The position numbers were made by a program, and so were the translations under genes. 64,000 nt of DNA from the NCBI RefSeq assembly GCF_946887195.1, contig NZ_CAMPKE010000011.1, forward strand, positions 73,730 through 137,729. Reading direction: 5' to 3'. Below the pieces are notes generated by a model. That model saw only the letters and a list, made by a program, of their open reading frames with translations. It ran no database searches and was not told the origin of the DNA. Of this stretch, positions 46,697 to 55,696 are shown piece after piece. The stretch comes from an uncultured Halomonas sp. (GTDB lineage Bacteria > Pseudomonadota > Gammaproteobacteria > Pseudomonadales > Halomonadaceae). Positions within the stretch are counted from its first letter, which is position 1; every line of letters starts with the position of its first letter.

Positions 46697-47803
46697 GTGG
46701 CCGTACCCGTCGTCGAACCGCAACATTATCAGGCCCAGTTGGAGGCCAAGCGCCAGCGCATTACCGAGCGTTTTTCACACCTCGCGCCGCCGCCGCTGGA
46801 GGTCTATCCCTCGCCGCCCAGCCATTACCGGCAGCGCTGCGAATTCCGCGTCTGGCACGAGGGCGACGATCTCTTCTACGCCATGTTCGAGGTCGACCCC
46901 AATGATCCCAAGAACAAGCGGATCATTCGTCTCGATGAGTATCCGGTAGCGAGCCGGCGCATCAACGAGTTGATGCCACAATTGATCGAGGCGATTCGCG
47001 ACAATCCCACGCTGCGTCGCAAGCTGTTTCAGGCCGAGTTCCTGACCACGCTCTCCGGCGAGGCGCTGATTACGCTGATTTACCATCGTCAATTGGACGA
47101 CGATTGGGAGCGCGAGGCCCGCGAACTGCAAGAACGGCTTGGCGCCTGCATCATCGGCCGGGCACGCAAGCAGCGCTTGCTGCTCGAGCGCGATCACGTC
47201 TGGGAGCGACTCGACGTCGAGGGACGTGAGTTGGTCTATCAGCAGGTGGAGGGCAGCTTTACCCAGCCCAATGCCGAGATCAATCGCGCGATGCTTGGCT
47301 GGGCGCGAGAGGCGACCCGCGACAGCCAGTACGGCGATCTGGTCGAGTTGTATTGCGGTAACGGCAACTTCACCGTGGCGCTGGCCGAAAATTTCCGCCG
47401 CGTACTGGCCACCGAGATATCGCGCACCTCGGTGGCCTCGGCCAACGTCAATTTACAGGCCAATGGCATCGACAATGCCGTGGTGGCGAGGATGTCGGCC
47501 GAGGAGTTCGCCGAGGCGCTGGCCGGTGAGAAGGGCGGGCGGCGGGTCGCCGACATGGCTCTCGACGACTACGCCTTCACGACCGTGCTGGTCGATCCGC
47601 CGCGTGCCGGACTCGATGCGCCAAGCTGCGAGAGCCTGCGCGATTATGCGCGGATCGTCTACATTTCCTGCAATCCCGAAACGTTGGCCGCCAACCTCGA
47701 GCAGTTGGCCGATACGCATGTCATTGCGCGTTTCGCGCTGTTCGATCAATTTCCCTGGACCGATCACTGCGAATGCGGCGTGCTGCTCGAGCGGCGCGGT
47801 TAG
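46697..47803 (+). CDS. trmA: tRNA (uracil-5-)-methyltransferase
   Basis: Methylates U54 in the T loop of tRNAs and makes ribothymidine, using S-adenosylmethionine. It has 368 residues (E. coli 366) and a GTG start after AGGAAAA. The N-terminal PSHYRQRCEFRVWHEGDDLFYAMFE, the SAM motif LVELYCGNGNFTVALAENF, the VDPPRAGLD loop and the nucleophilic Cys in IVYISCNPETLAANLEQL (about residue 324) are all present. No iron-sulfur Cys motif is present, which separates TrmA from RlmC and RlmD. The 218 nt that follow hold no gene. Confidence 0.95.
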   Translation: MAVPVVEPQHYQAQLEAKRQRITERFSHLAPPPLEVYPSPPSHYRQRCEFRVWHEGDDLFYAMFEVDPNDPKNKRIIRLDEYPVASRRINELMPQLIEAIRDNPTLRRKLFQAEFLTTLSGEALITLIYHRQLDDDWEREARELQERLGACIIGRARKQRLLLERDHVWERLDVEGRELVYQQVEGSFTQPNAEINRAMLGWAREATRDSQYGDLVELYCGNGNFTVALAENFRRVLATEISRTSVASANVNLQANGIDNAVVARMSAEEFAEALAGEKGGRRVADMALDDYAFTTVLVDPPRAGLDAPSCESLRDYARIVYISCNPETLAANLEQLADTHVIARFALFDQFPWTDHCECGVLLERRG

Positions 47804-48024
47804 CGGCTGACTGGCGAAAGAGCAACAGGCCCCTATTCGACCTTGGTTGCAGTTGTAAGAAAATGTCAATAGCCGATGCGCAACTGACATGCTCCATGAG
47901 GAAAGCGGCATGACGATAGGGCTGGCGAGGTGAGCTAGAGTAAGCTCAGGGCAGCGCGATCGTAATCGCGCCACTGGACATCCTACCGGTCGCAAGCGGC
48001 GGCCGGGTGCAGCCGAGGTGATTG

Positions 48025-51000
48025 ATGCAACACGTCGCAATCGATGGCAAGCAGGAATTTCTTGCCCAGCTTCGCGAGCAACTCACGAAGCGCCTTCCAC
48101 AAGACAAGGTGAAGGCGATTGCCGCTTTCGCCGAGGACTTCTACGCCAGCGCCCCCTTCGAGGATCTCGCCGAACGCCACCTCGACGACATTTACGGCGC
48201 GACGCTGACGCTTTGGCACTTCCTGCAGCAGCATGACCCGCGCAAGCCCAAGGTCGGCGTCTCCAATCCCGATTTCGAAAAGCACGGCTGGCAATCGTCG
48301 CACACGGTAATCGGTGTGTTGCAGGAGGACATGCCGTTTCTGGTCGATTCGGTGCGCATCGAGCTCAACCGCCGCGGCATCACCGTGCATGCCATCCACA
48401 ACGCCGTGCTGGCGGTTGCGCGCGACAGTGAGCATCGTCTCGAGCGCGTCACGTCCGTGAAAGCCAAGGATGCCCCGGAGTCGCGTGAATCGCTGATCGT
48501 GATCGAGATCGATCGCCACTCCGATTCCGCCGTTCTGGCGGACCTCGAAGCCAGCCTGCTCGAAGTGCTGGTCGACGTGCGCACGGCGGTGAACGATTTC
48601 GAGCCGATGCGGAACCAGGTGTGCGCCGCACTCGAGGAACTCAAGGCCCGGCGGCCCGAGCAGGTCGATGCATCCGCTCACGCCGAAGCCGTAGCCTTCC
48701 TCGAATGGCTGCTCAACGACAACTTCACCTTCCTCGGTTACGACGAATACGACGTGATCGCGAAGAAAGGCCAGGATGAGCTGCGCCCGGTGAAAGGCAG
48801 CGAGTTGGGGGTATTCCGGCTCGGGCAGCCGCGCTATCGCGAGCGGATTCGCAACGACCAGGGTATCGAAGGCGACAATTACGTGTTGAACCCCGAGTTG
48901 TTGTCGTTCGCCAAGAGCGCCTATCACTCGCGGGTGCATCGCCCGGCCTATCCCGACTACATCTCCATCGATCGCTACGACGACAAGGGCCGGGTGATCG
49001 GTGAGCGCCGCTTCCTGGGGCTCTACGCCTCGACCGTCTACAACGACTCGCCACGCCACGTGCCGGTATTGCGCAAGAAGCTTCAGGCGGTAATGGACGC
49101 TTCCGGTTTCAATCCCAAGGGGCACAACGGCAAGTTGTTGATGCAGATCCTCGAGGTCTACCCGCGTGACGATCTGTTCCAGATCGACACCGACGAATTG
49201 ACCCACACCGCCCTGGGCATTCTCAATATTCGCGAGCGGCGCCGTGTGCGCCTGTTCGTACGCGAGGATCGTTTCGGACGCTTCTACTCCTGCCTGGTGT
49301 TCGTACCGCGCGATGTGTTCTCCACCGATCTGCGCGTGCGGGTCCAGAACCTGCTGTGCGACGAACTCGACGCGACCTTTGGCGATTTCAACACCTACCT
49401 GTCGGAGTCGGTACTGGCGCGCATCCAGTTCATTCTACGCTTCAACGGCGAGACGCCGGTGGAGTACGACCTGCGCAAGATCGAGAAGAAAATCGCCATG
49501 CTGTCGCGTAGCTGGCGCGACGACCTACAGAACGCGATGGTCGAGGGCTTCGGCGAAGAGCAGGCCAATCAACTGATGATGCATTATCACGATGCCTTCC
49601 CGGGCAGCTATCGTGACGACTTCACGGCTCGTACGGCCGTCTATGACATTCATCACCTCAATGAGGTCGATCAAGGTGCACCGCTATCGCTGAGTCTCTA
49701 CCGTCTGGTGGAAGAGGACGAAGACGGCATCAAGATCAAGCTGTTTCATGGCGATCAGCCGATTCCCTTGTCCGATGTGCTGCCGGTCATGGAGAACCTG
49801 GGATTGCGCGTGCTCACCGAGCGGCCGTACGGGATTCAGCGCGACGATCGCGAACTCTGGATCCACGACTTCACGCTGGAGTATCACGCCAGCGAGATCG
49901 TCAATCTGCAGGAGATGCGCGAGACCTTCACCGAGGCCTTCAAGCGCATCTGGGCCGGCGATGCCGAGAACGACCCGTTCAATCGTCTGATCATCGGCGC
50001 CAACCTGACGTGGCGCGAAGTCGCCATGCTGCGTGCCTATGCGCGTTATCTGAAGCAGATTCGCTTTGGCCTGTCGCAGCTCTACATTGCCAATACGCTG
50101 GCCAGCCATGCACACATCACTCGTGAACTGGTGACCCTGTTCGAGCTGCGTTTCGACCCCGAACAACAGGATCGCGACAGCGAGATCGATGCCTGCATCG
50201 AGCGTCTCAACAAGCAGCTCGACGACGTGGCCAGCCTCAACGACGACCTGTTGCTGCGGCGCTATATCGACCTGATCCAGGCGACCTTGCGCACCAACTA
50301 TTATCAGACTGGCGCGGATGGCGAGTTCAAGGAGTACATGGCATTCAAGCTCGATCCGACCCAGGTTCCCGAGATGCCCAAGCCGCGACCGAAATACGAG
50401 ATATTCGTTTACTCGCCGCGTATCGAGGGGGTGCATCTGCGTGGCGGCAAGGTCGCGCGAGGCGGGCTGCGCTGGTCGGATCGCTTCGAGGATTTTCGGA
50501 CCGAGGTGCTGGGGCTGGTCAAGGCTCAGCAGGTCAAGAACGCGGTCATCGTGCCGGTTGGCGCCAAGGGTGGTTTCGTTTGTAAGCGCATGCCCGAAAA
50601 CGCCGATCGCGACACCGCGCAGAAAGAGGGTATCGCCTGTTATCGGCTATTCATTCGTGCCCTGCTCGATGTCACCGACAATCTCAAGGATGGCGACATC
50701 GTCGTACCGCCAGCCGTGGTGCGTCATGACGACGACGACCCCTACCTGGTGGTCGCCGCCGACAAGGGCACCGCGACCTTCTCCGATATCGCCAACGAGA
50801 TATCGCTGGAATATGGCCATTGGCTGGGCGATGCGTTCGCCTCGGGTGGGGCCAACGGCTACGATCACAAGAAGATGGGAATCACCGCGCGCGGCGCCTG
50901 GGAATCGGTCAAGCGGCACTTTCGCGAGTTGGGCGTCGATACCCAGAAGGACGAATTCAGCGTGGTGGGCATCGGCGATATGGCCGGCGACGTATTCGGC

Positions 51001-52866
51001 AACGGCATGCTGTCGTCCGACAGGATTCGCCTGCTGGGTGCGTTCAATCACCTGCATATCTTCATCGATCCCAATCCCGACGTGGCCAAATCCCATGCGG
51101 AGCGCAAGCGCCTTTACGAGTTGCCGCGTTCGAGCTGGGAGGATTACGATCCCGCGCTGATCTCCGAAGGTGGCGGGGTCTTCAAGCGCAGCGCCAAGTC
51201 GATCGCTATCACCAAGCCGATGAAAGAAGCTTTCGGAATCCAGGAGAACAAGCTTTCTCCCAACGATCTGATTCAGGCCATGCTCAAGGCGCCCGTCGAT
51301 CTGATCTGGAACGGCGGCATAGGCACTTATGTCAAGGCCAGTAGCGAATCGCATGCCGAGGTCGGCGACAAGGCCAACGATGGGCTGCGTGTCGATGGCG
51401 ACGAGATAAACTGCCGGGTCGTCGGTGAGGGCGGCAACCTGGGCCTGACCCAGCGTGGACGCATGGAGGCCGCAAGGCGCGGAGTGCGGGTCAATACCGA
51501 CTTCATCGACAATGCCGCTGGGGTCAACTGCTCGGACCACGAGGTCAATATCAAGATTCTGCTCGACGATATCGTCAAGCGTGGCGATATGACCGAAAAG
51601 CAGCGCAACCGGCTACTCGCCGAAATGACCGAGGATGTCGCCAAGCTGGTATTGACCAGCAACTATCGCCAATCACTGGCACTGTCGCTGTCCGAGATCA
51701 TTTCCAAGCAGGGCCTGGGTCCGTATCGGCGCTTCATCAACGAACTCGAGGCGGGCGGTCTGCTCGATCGCGAACTCGAGTTCCTGCCCGATGACGAAAC
51801 GCTGCTGGAGCGCTCCAATGCCGACGAGGGCCTGACCCTGCCGGAGCTATCGGTGCTGATCTCCTACGCCAAGAGTACGCTCAAGGGCGATTTGATCGCA
51901 TCCGCCGTGCCCGACGATCCCTACATCCAGTCGCACCTGGAGCGGGCCTTCCCCAGCGTACTGGTGGAGCGCTTTCCCGAGGAGATGTACGAGCACCGCT
52001 TGAAGCGCGAAATCGTCGCGACCCAGATCGCCAACGACCTGGTCGATCACATGGGCATCGTCTTCGTGCGGCGCTTGATCGACACCACCGGCGCCAGTCG
52101 ATCCGATGTCGCACGGGCGTATATCATCGCTCGCGACAGCTTCAATCTGGACAGCCTGTGGCAGCAGATCGAGGCGCTGGACAACAAGGTCGACAGCCAG
52201 GTGCAGTACCGTATGATGCTCGATCTGATGCGCCTGCTGCGCCGCGCGACGCGTTGGTTCCTGCGTCACCGTACCGGCCTCGGTACGCAGGAGAACATCG
52301 AGCACTTCGCACCGCGTCTGGCGCAATTGCAGGAGAGTATCGGCAAGCGTCTGCGTGGCGATGAGCTTGCCGCCTGGCAGGAGCGCCGCGATGAGCTGGT
52401 TGCCGCCAACGTACCCAAGTCGCTTGCCAATGTGATTGCCGGGACCAGCAATCTGTTCGCCGGTTTGGGCATCATCGAAGCCGCCAAGCAGACCGACGAG
52501 AAGATTCAGCGCGTCGCCGATATCTACTACGAGATCGGCCATCGCCTCGAGTTGCCGTGGATGAGCGAGCAGGTCAATGCGCTTGTGGTCCGCGATACCT
52601 GGCAGGCCCAGGCCCGCGAAACCTTTCGCGACGATCTCGATCGCCAGCAGCTATCGTTGTCGGTGAACGTGCTGAGAATGGACGATGCACCGCGCGAGGT
52701 GGAGCCGCGGGTCGAACACTGGCTGCAGCGCCACAGCGCGCTGTATGAGCGCTGGAGCGGCCTGCTCGACGAGGTGCGCGCCGGCACCCAGGGCGGCTTC
52801 CCGCTGTTCGCGGTGGCCATCCGGGAGCTGGTCGATCTGGCCGAGAGCAACGGTGGAAACCAATGA
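48025..52866 (+). CDS. gdhB: NAD-specific glutamate dehydrogenase, 180-kDa type
   Basis: Deaminates glutamate to 2-oxoglutarate with NAD+, a catabolic role. It has 1613 residues, the size of the large GDH-180 class (GdhB of Pseudomonas). A long N-terminal regulatory region with ACT-like segments (FLVDSVRIELNRRGITVHAIHN) is followed by the central catalytic domain: RWSDRFEDFRTEVLGLVKAQ, VPVGAKGGFV, DGDIVVPPAVVRHDDDDPYLVVAADKGTAT. Then come the Rossmann part (VVGIGDMAGDVFGNGML, FNHLHIFIDPNPD) and a helical C-terminus. The ATG at 48025 follows GAGG; a TTG one codon upstream is possible. The gene is alone. Its substrate is linked to gabT, which makes glutamate. Confidence 0.95.
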   Translation: MQHVAIDGKQEFLAQLREQLTKRLPQDKVKAIAAFAEDFYASAPFEDLAERHLDDIYGATLTLWHFLQQHDPRKPKVGVSNPDFEKHGWQSSHTVIGVLQEDMPFLVDSVRIELNRRGITVHAIHNAVLAVARDSEHRLERVTSVKAKDAPESRESLIVIEIDRHSDSAVLADLEASLLEVLVDVRTAVNDFEPMRNQVCAALEELKARRPEQVDASAHAEAVAFLEWLLNDNFTFLGYDEYDVIAKKGQDELRPVKGSELGVFRLGQPRYRERIRNDQGIEGDNYVLNPELLSFAKSAYHSRVHRPAYPDYISIDRYDDKGRVIGERRFLGLYASTVYNDSPRHVPVLRKKLQAVMDASGFNPKGHNGKLLMQILEVYPRDDLFQIDTDELTHTALGILNIRERRRVRLFVREDRFGRFYSCLVFVPRDVFSTDLRVRVQNLLCDELDATFGDFNTYLSESVLARIQFILRFNGETPVEYDLRKIEKKIAMLSRSWRDDLQNAMVEGFGEEQANQLMMHYHDAFPGSYRDDFTARTAVYDIHHLNEVDQGAPLSLSLYRLVEEDEDGIKIKLFHGDQPIPLSDVLPVMENLGLRVLTERPYGIQRDDRELWIHDFTLEYHASEIVNLQEMRETFTEAFKRIWAGDAENDPFNRLIIGANLTWREVAMLRAYARYLKQIRFGLSQLYIANTLASHAHITRELVTLFELRFDPEQQDRDSEIDACIERLNKQLDDVASLNDDLLLRRYIDLIQATLRTNYYQTGADGEFKEYMAFKLDPTQVPEMPKPRPKYEIFVYSPRIEGVHLRGGKVARGGLRWSDRFEDFRTEVLGLVKAQQVKNAVIVPVGAKGGFVCKRMPENADRDTAQKEGIACYRLFIRALLDVTDNLKDGDIVVPPAVVRHDDDDPYLVVAADKGTATFSDIANEISLEYGHWLGDAFASGGANGYDHKKMGITARGAWESVKRHFRELGVDTQKDEFSVVGIGDMAGDVFGNGMLSSDRIRLLGAFNHLHIFIDPNPDVAKSHAERKRLYELPRSSWEDYDPALISEGGGVFKRSAKSIAITKPMKEAFGIQENKLSPNDLIQAMLKAPVDLIWNGGIGTYVKASSESHAEVGDKANDGLRVDGDEINCRVVGEGGNLGLTQRGRMEAARRGVRVNTDFIDNAAGVNCSDHEVNIKILLDDIVKRGDMTEKQRNRLLAEMTEDVAKLVLTSNYRQSLALSLSEIISKQGLGPYRRFINELEAGGLLDRELEFLPDDETLLERSNADEGLTLPELSVLISYAKSTLKGDLIASAVPDDPYIQSHLERAFPSVLVERFPEEMYEHRLKREIVATQIANDLVDHMGIVFVRRLIDTTGASRSDVARAYIIARDSFNLDSLWQQIEALDNKVDSQVQYRMMLDLMRLLRRATRWFLRHRTGLGTQENIEHFAPRLAQLQESIGKRLRGDELAAWQERRDELVAANVPKSLANVIAGTSNLFAGLGIIEAAKQTDEKIQRVADIYYEIGHRLELPWMSEQVNALVVRDTWQAQARETFRDDLDRQQLSLSVNVLRMDDAPREVEPRVEHWLQRHSALYERWSGLLDEVRAGTQGGFPLFAVAIRELVDLAESNGGNQ

Positions 52867-52886
52867 GTCGCTGACTGGAGCGTTAA

Positions 52887-52927
52887 ACGACACGGCACCG
52901 GGCGGGCTCCGCTCGGTGCCGTGTCGT
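52887..52927 (+). terminator. Hairpin downstream of gdhB
   Basis: A perfect 14-bp stem (ACGACACGGCACCG with CGGTGCCGTGTCGT) has a 13-nt loop. It lies 21 nt past the gdhB stop. No T tract follows, so it may slow or end transcription with Rho or protect the 3' end. Confidence 0.6.
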
Positions 52928-53044
52928 CACTGAACCGGCCAGCGTGGAATCATGGCGGATTTGATTGTGCGATACAGCCGCGCCGGCATCGCTCGGTCTG
53001 GTATGCTGTGCCACGAACCGGTCAATCCCATTCAGAGAGGCCCC

Positions 53045-54037
53045 ATGAAATATCGTGTGTTTTCCCTCGTCGTGACGCTGGGACTCGCTACCACGGCGCC
53101 ACTGGCACTGGCCCAGAGCGCAGCATTGCAGGATGCGCAGGAAGCGGCTGCCAAGGTCGATATCAGCAAGTACTTGACGTCGCGGACCGATGCGCGCAGC
53201 CAGAGCTTCGGTTTCGACGGCACTCACGAGCATGCGTTCACCGTCGATAAGTCGGGCCGCTATGTATTCACCAGTGGAACGATAGCCGGTGAGTCGAACG
53301 ACTATTATATTCAGGCATCGCTGCTCGACGCCCAGGGCAACGTCATCGCCACTGGCGACGCCCAGGGTCAAAGCGGTGGCTTGCATCTGGTCGAGAATCT
53401 CGAGCCGGGCAAATACGTGCTGCGTGTCAAGGCCAACAAGTTCGGTAGCGAATCCACCGGTGGCAACTCGTATACCGTTCAGGTGGCCGGTCTGAGTGCC
53501 AGCGGTCAGCGCCTGAGTAGCGATGAGAGCGGTATCGAAGGCGGTTCGGGTATCCTGTTCGATAGCGGCGACGACGATGGCACGACGACGGCCTTCGTCA
53601 GCAATGAAGATGCCGTGGCGACAATTGCCGCGCCGAAGCCTGCCGCCGCGGCTGCCGACGACGCTAGCGCCGATAGCGCGCCGCAGGCCGAGGAGGATGC
53701 TCCGCGCGCGTTCGACGAGATCGTCGCCGATGTCGATATTCGCTATCAGGGCGAAGTGCTCAGCTTCGATGTGGCCGAGGCCGGCACGGTGTCGATCGCC
53801 AGTTCGACGATGATCGGTAGCCAGGACGATTATCGCCTCGAGGCGCGCCTGCTCGATGCCAGCGGCAATGTCGTGGCCAGCGATGCCGGCGAGGGCTTCG
53901 AAGGTGACTTCGCCATCGAAACCGTGTTGCAACCGGGGCGTTACACCGTCTGGGTCGATGGCCAGAAGTTCGGTGCCGCCAGGAGTGGCGTCAATAACTA
54001 CACGCTGCGCGTGCAACAACTCGATACACTCCAGTAA
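53045..54037 (+). CDS. Exported protein with two repeated PPC-like beta domains
   Basis: A 330-residue protein with signal peptide MKYRVFSLVVTLGLATTAPLALA. Two homologous segments of about 90-100 residues, at roughly 55-155 and 230-330, share the order: YVFTSGTI / VSIASSTM, YYIQASLLDAQGNVIATG / YRLEARLLDASGNVVASD, NLEPGKYVLRVKANKFG / VLQPGRYTVWVDGQKFG, NSYTVQVAGL / NNYTLRVQQL. Each looks like a bacterial pre-peptidase C-terminal (PPC) type jelly roll. They are joined by an Ala/Asp-rich linker (about 170-225). No catalytic domain is seen, so a binding or matrix role is likely, but unknown. GAGAGG precedes the ATG. The first 35 residues after the signal are polar and helical. Confidence 0.75.
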   Translation: MKYRVFSLVVTLGLATTAPLALAQSAALQDAQEAAAKVDISKYLTSRTDARSQSFGFDGTHEHAFTVDKSGRYVFTSGTIAGESNDYYIQASLLDAQGNVIATGDAQGQSGGLHLVENLEPGKYVLRVKANKFGSESTGGNSYTVQVAGLSASGQRLSSDESGIEGGSGILFDSGDDDGTTTAFVSNEDAVATIAAPKPAAAAADDASADSAPQAEEDAPRAFDEIVADVDIRYQGEVLSFDVAEAGTVSIASSTMIGSQDDYRLEARLLDASGNVVASDAGEGFEGDFAIETVLQPGRYTVWVDGQKFGAARSGVNNYTLRVQQLDTLQ

Positions 54038-54142
54038 GCGCTAGTCAATAATGCCCCGGCGATGCGGCAGGCCGCGTCGCCGGAGCGTTGCGTCTGCGTT
54101 ATACTGCGCGGCGCCTTCCTCCCAACGCCGAGACGCACGACG

Positions 54143-55156
54143 ATGTACGCGCTTGCCCGCTCGATTCTATTCCGCCTGGATCCTGAAACCTCTCACGGTT
54201 TGTCGTTATCCGCACTGGATGCCACTCATCGGCTGAAGCTGTCTGGCATGCTGGGTGCCGGGCGACGGATCGTCGATCCGGTCGAGGTGATGGGGCTACG
54301 CTTTCCCAATCGGGTGGGGCTGGCGGCCGGGCTAGACAAGAACGCCGACCATCTGGATGCACTCGCCGCGCTGGGTTTCGGTTCCATCGAGGTCGGCACG
54401 GTGACGCCCGAGCCGCAGGGTGGCAACCCCCGGCCACGGCTGTTTCGCTTGCCCGAAAGAGGCGCGATCATCAATCGCATGGGATTCAACAATGCCGGCA
54501 TCGATCATCTGATTGCCAACGTGGCCAAGAGTCGCTTCGATGGGGTGATCGGCATCAACATCGGCAAGAACCTGAGCACGCCGGTGGAAAGGGCGGTGGA
54601 CGATTACCTGATCTGCCTGACCAAGGCGCACGCGCACGCGCATTACATTGCCGTCAATATCTCATCGCCGAATACACCGGGGCTGCGTAATCTGCAGTTC
54701 GGCGAGCATCTCGATACGTTATTGGGGGCACTGCGCGGCGAATGTTTGCGTCTCGATCGCGCGACTGGCCGGCGTGTGCCGCTGGCCGTGAAGATAGCTC
54801 CCGACATGACGTCCGAAGAGACTGTGTTGGTGGCGCGGGCATTGGCCGCCAATGAGATCGATGCGGTAATCGCCACCAATACCACCATCGCGCGTGATGC
54901 GGTCGTTGGCTTGGCGCACGGCGACGAGCAGGGCGGGCTATCCGGAAGACCGGTGTTTGAGGCCTCCAATGCGGTGGTCCGCGAGTTGCGTCGTCAATTG
55001 CCCCGGATGCCCATTATCGGTGTCGGTGGGATCGATAGCGCCACGGCGGCCACCGCCAAGCGCGATGCCGGCGCCGATCTGGTACAGCTCTACACGGGGT
55101 TCATCTACCGGGGGCCAGGGCTGGTCGGTGAGTGCGCGCAGGCGCTGGCGCGATAA
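54143..55156 (+). CDS. pyrD: Dihydroorotate dehydrogenase (quinone)
   Basis: Oxidises dihydroorotate to orotate in pyrimidine synthesis and passes electrons to quinone at the inner membrane (class 2). It has 337 residues (E. coli 336). The amphipathic N-terminal helix MYALARSILFRLDPETSH is membrane-associating. FMN and substrate motifs: NRVGLAAGLDKNADHLDAL, GFGSIEVGTVTPEPQ, NRMGFNNAG. The catalytic Ser (class 2) is in VNISSPNTPGLR, and PIIGVGGI is the FMN phosphate site. No cysteine takes the place of the Ser, which excludes class 1. Confidence 0.96.
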   Translation: MYALARSILFRLDPETSHGLSLSALDATHRLKLSGMLGAGRRIVDPVEVMGLRFPNRVGLAAGLDKNADHLDALAALGFGSIEVGTVTPEPQGGNPRPRLFRLPERGAIINRMGFNNAGIDHLIANVAKSRFDGVIGINIGKNLSTPVERAVDDYLICLTKAHAHAHYIAVNISSPNTPGLRNLQFGEHLDTLLGALRGECLRLDRATGRRVPLAVKIAPDMTSEETVLVARALAANEIDAVIATNTTIARDAVVGLAHGDEQGGLSGRPVFEASNAVVRELRRQLPRMPIIGVGGIDSATAATAKRDAGADLVQLYTGFIYRGPGLVGECAQALAR

Positions 55157-55179
55157 CGTAGTTTGCATACCGCAATAGA

Positions 55180-55205
55180 AAGGCCCACGCATCGGCATGG
55201 GCCTT
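55180..55205. terminator. Terminator between pyrD and rmf
   Basis: AAGGCCCA (55180-55187) pairs with TGGGCCTT (55198-55205), with partial pairing inside the 10-nt loop. It lies between convergent pyrD and rmf; T residues occur on both sides. Confidence 0.65.
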
Positions 55206-55254
55206 AAGAGCAATCTTTTCACCGAGCGGCGCTCGATGAACGTTCGAATTAGCG

Positions 55255-55461
55255 CTACAACACCATGGGATTTTTGTGAATACCGGAGACACCTGTCATT
55301 CCGTCCCACTGATCCCCTCGACCTTCACGCCAACCGCTCATCCAGTATTCGCGAAGATTGATATCCTGACTAGGACAATCATCACGGGAGCGACCCCCTA
55401 CACCGGCCTTGTAACCGTGAACATAAGCGCGCTGGAAGCGATCACGTTTCTGTCGTTTCAT
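55255..55461 (-). CDS. rmf: Ribosome modulation factor
   Basis: Binds 70S ribosomes in stationary phase and joins them into inactive 100S dimers. The 68-residue protein begins MKRQKRDRFQRAYVHGYKAG, almost the E. coli sequence, then GGRSRDDCPSQDINLREYWMSGWREGRGD. It is 13 residues longer than E. coli Rmf at the C-terminus. AGAGG precedes the ATG; the longer in-frame start at 55524 is rejected. It is divergent from rlmKL with 235 nt between, where a growth-phase promoter is expected but not clear. Confidence 0.95.
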   Translation of the reverse strand: MKRQKRDRFQRAYVHGYKAGVGGRSRDDCPSQDINLREYWMSGWREGRGDQWDGMTGVSGIHKNPMVL

Positions 55462-55696
55462 CGGATGACCTCTTGAGAAGAACCGAAGTTGTACCGAGAT
55501 TTGCAAAAGCAATGCGAAAGGCATCGCTGTCGCGATTTCTGAAGGTCCGGACAGGAACGCATGCGTTTTTAGTAGCTACTAGGATTAACTTTTAGTCCAA
55601 TAGGCAGTGGCCTGTCGAGTCGTAATTTGTCACACGAACGTTACCAAATTGAAACCAAAGGAACATAAGGGCATATGACGACGGAGCCTTACTCTC

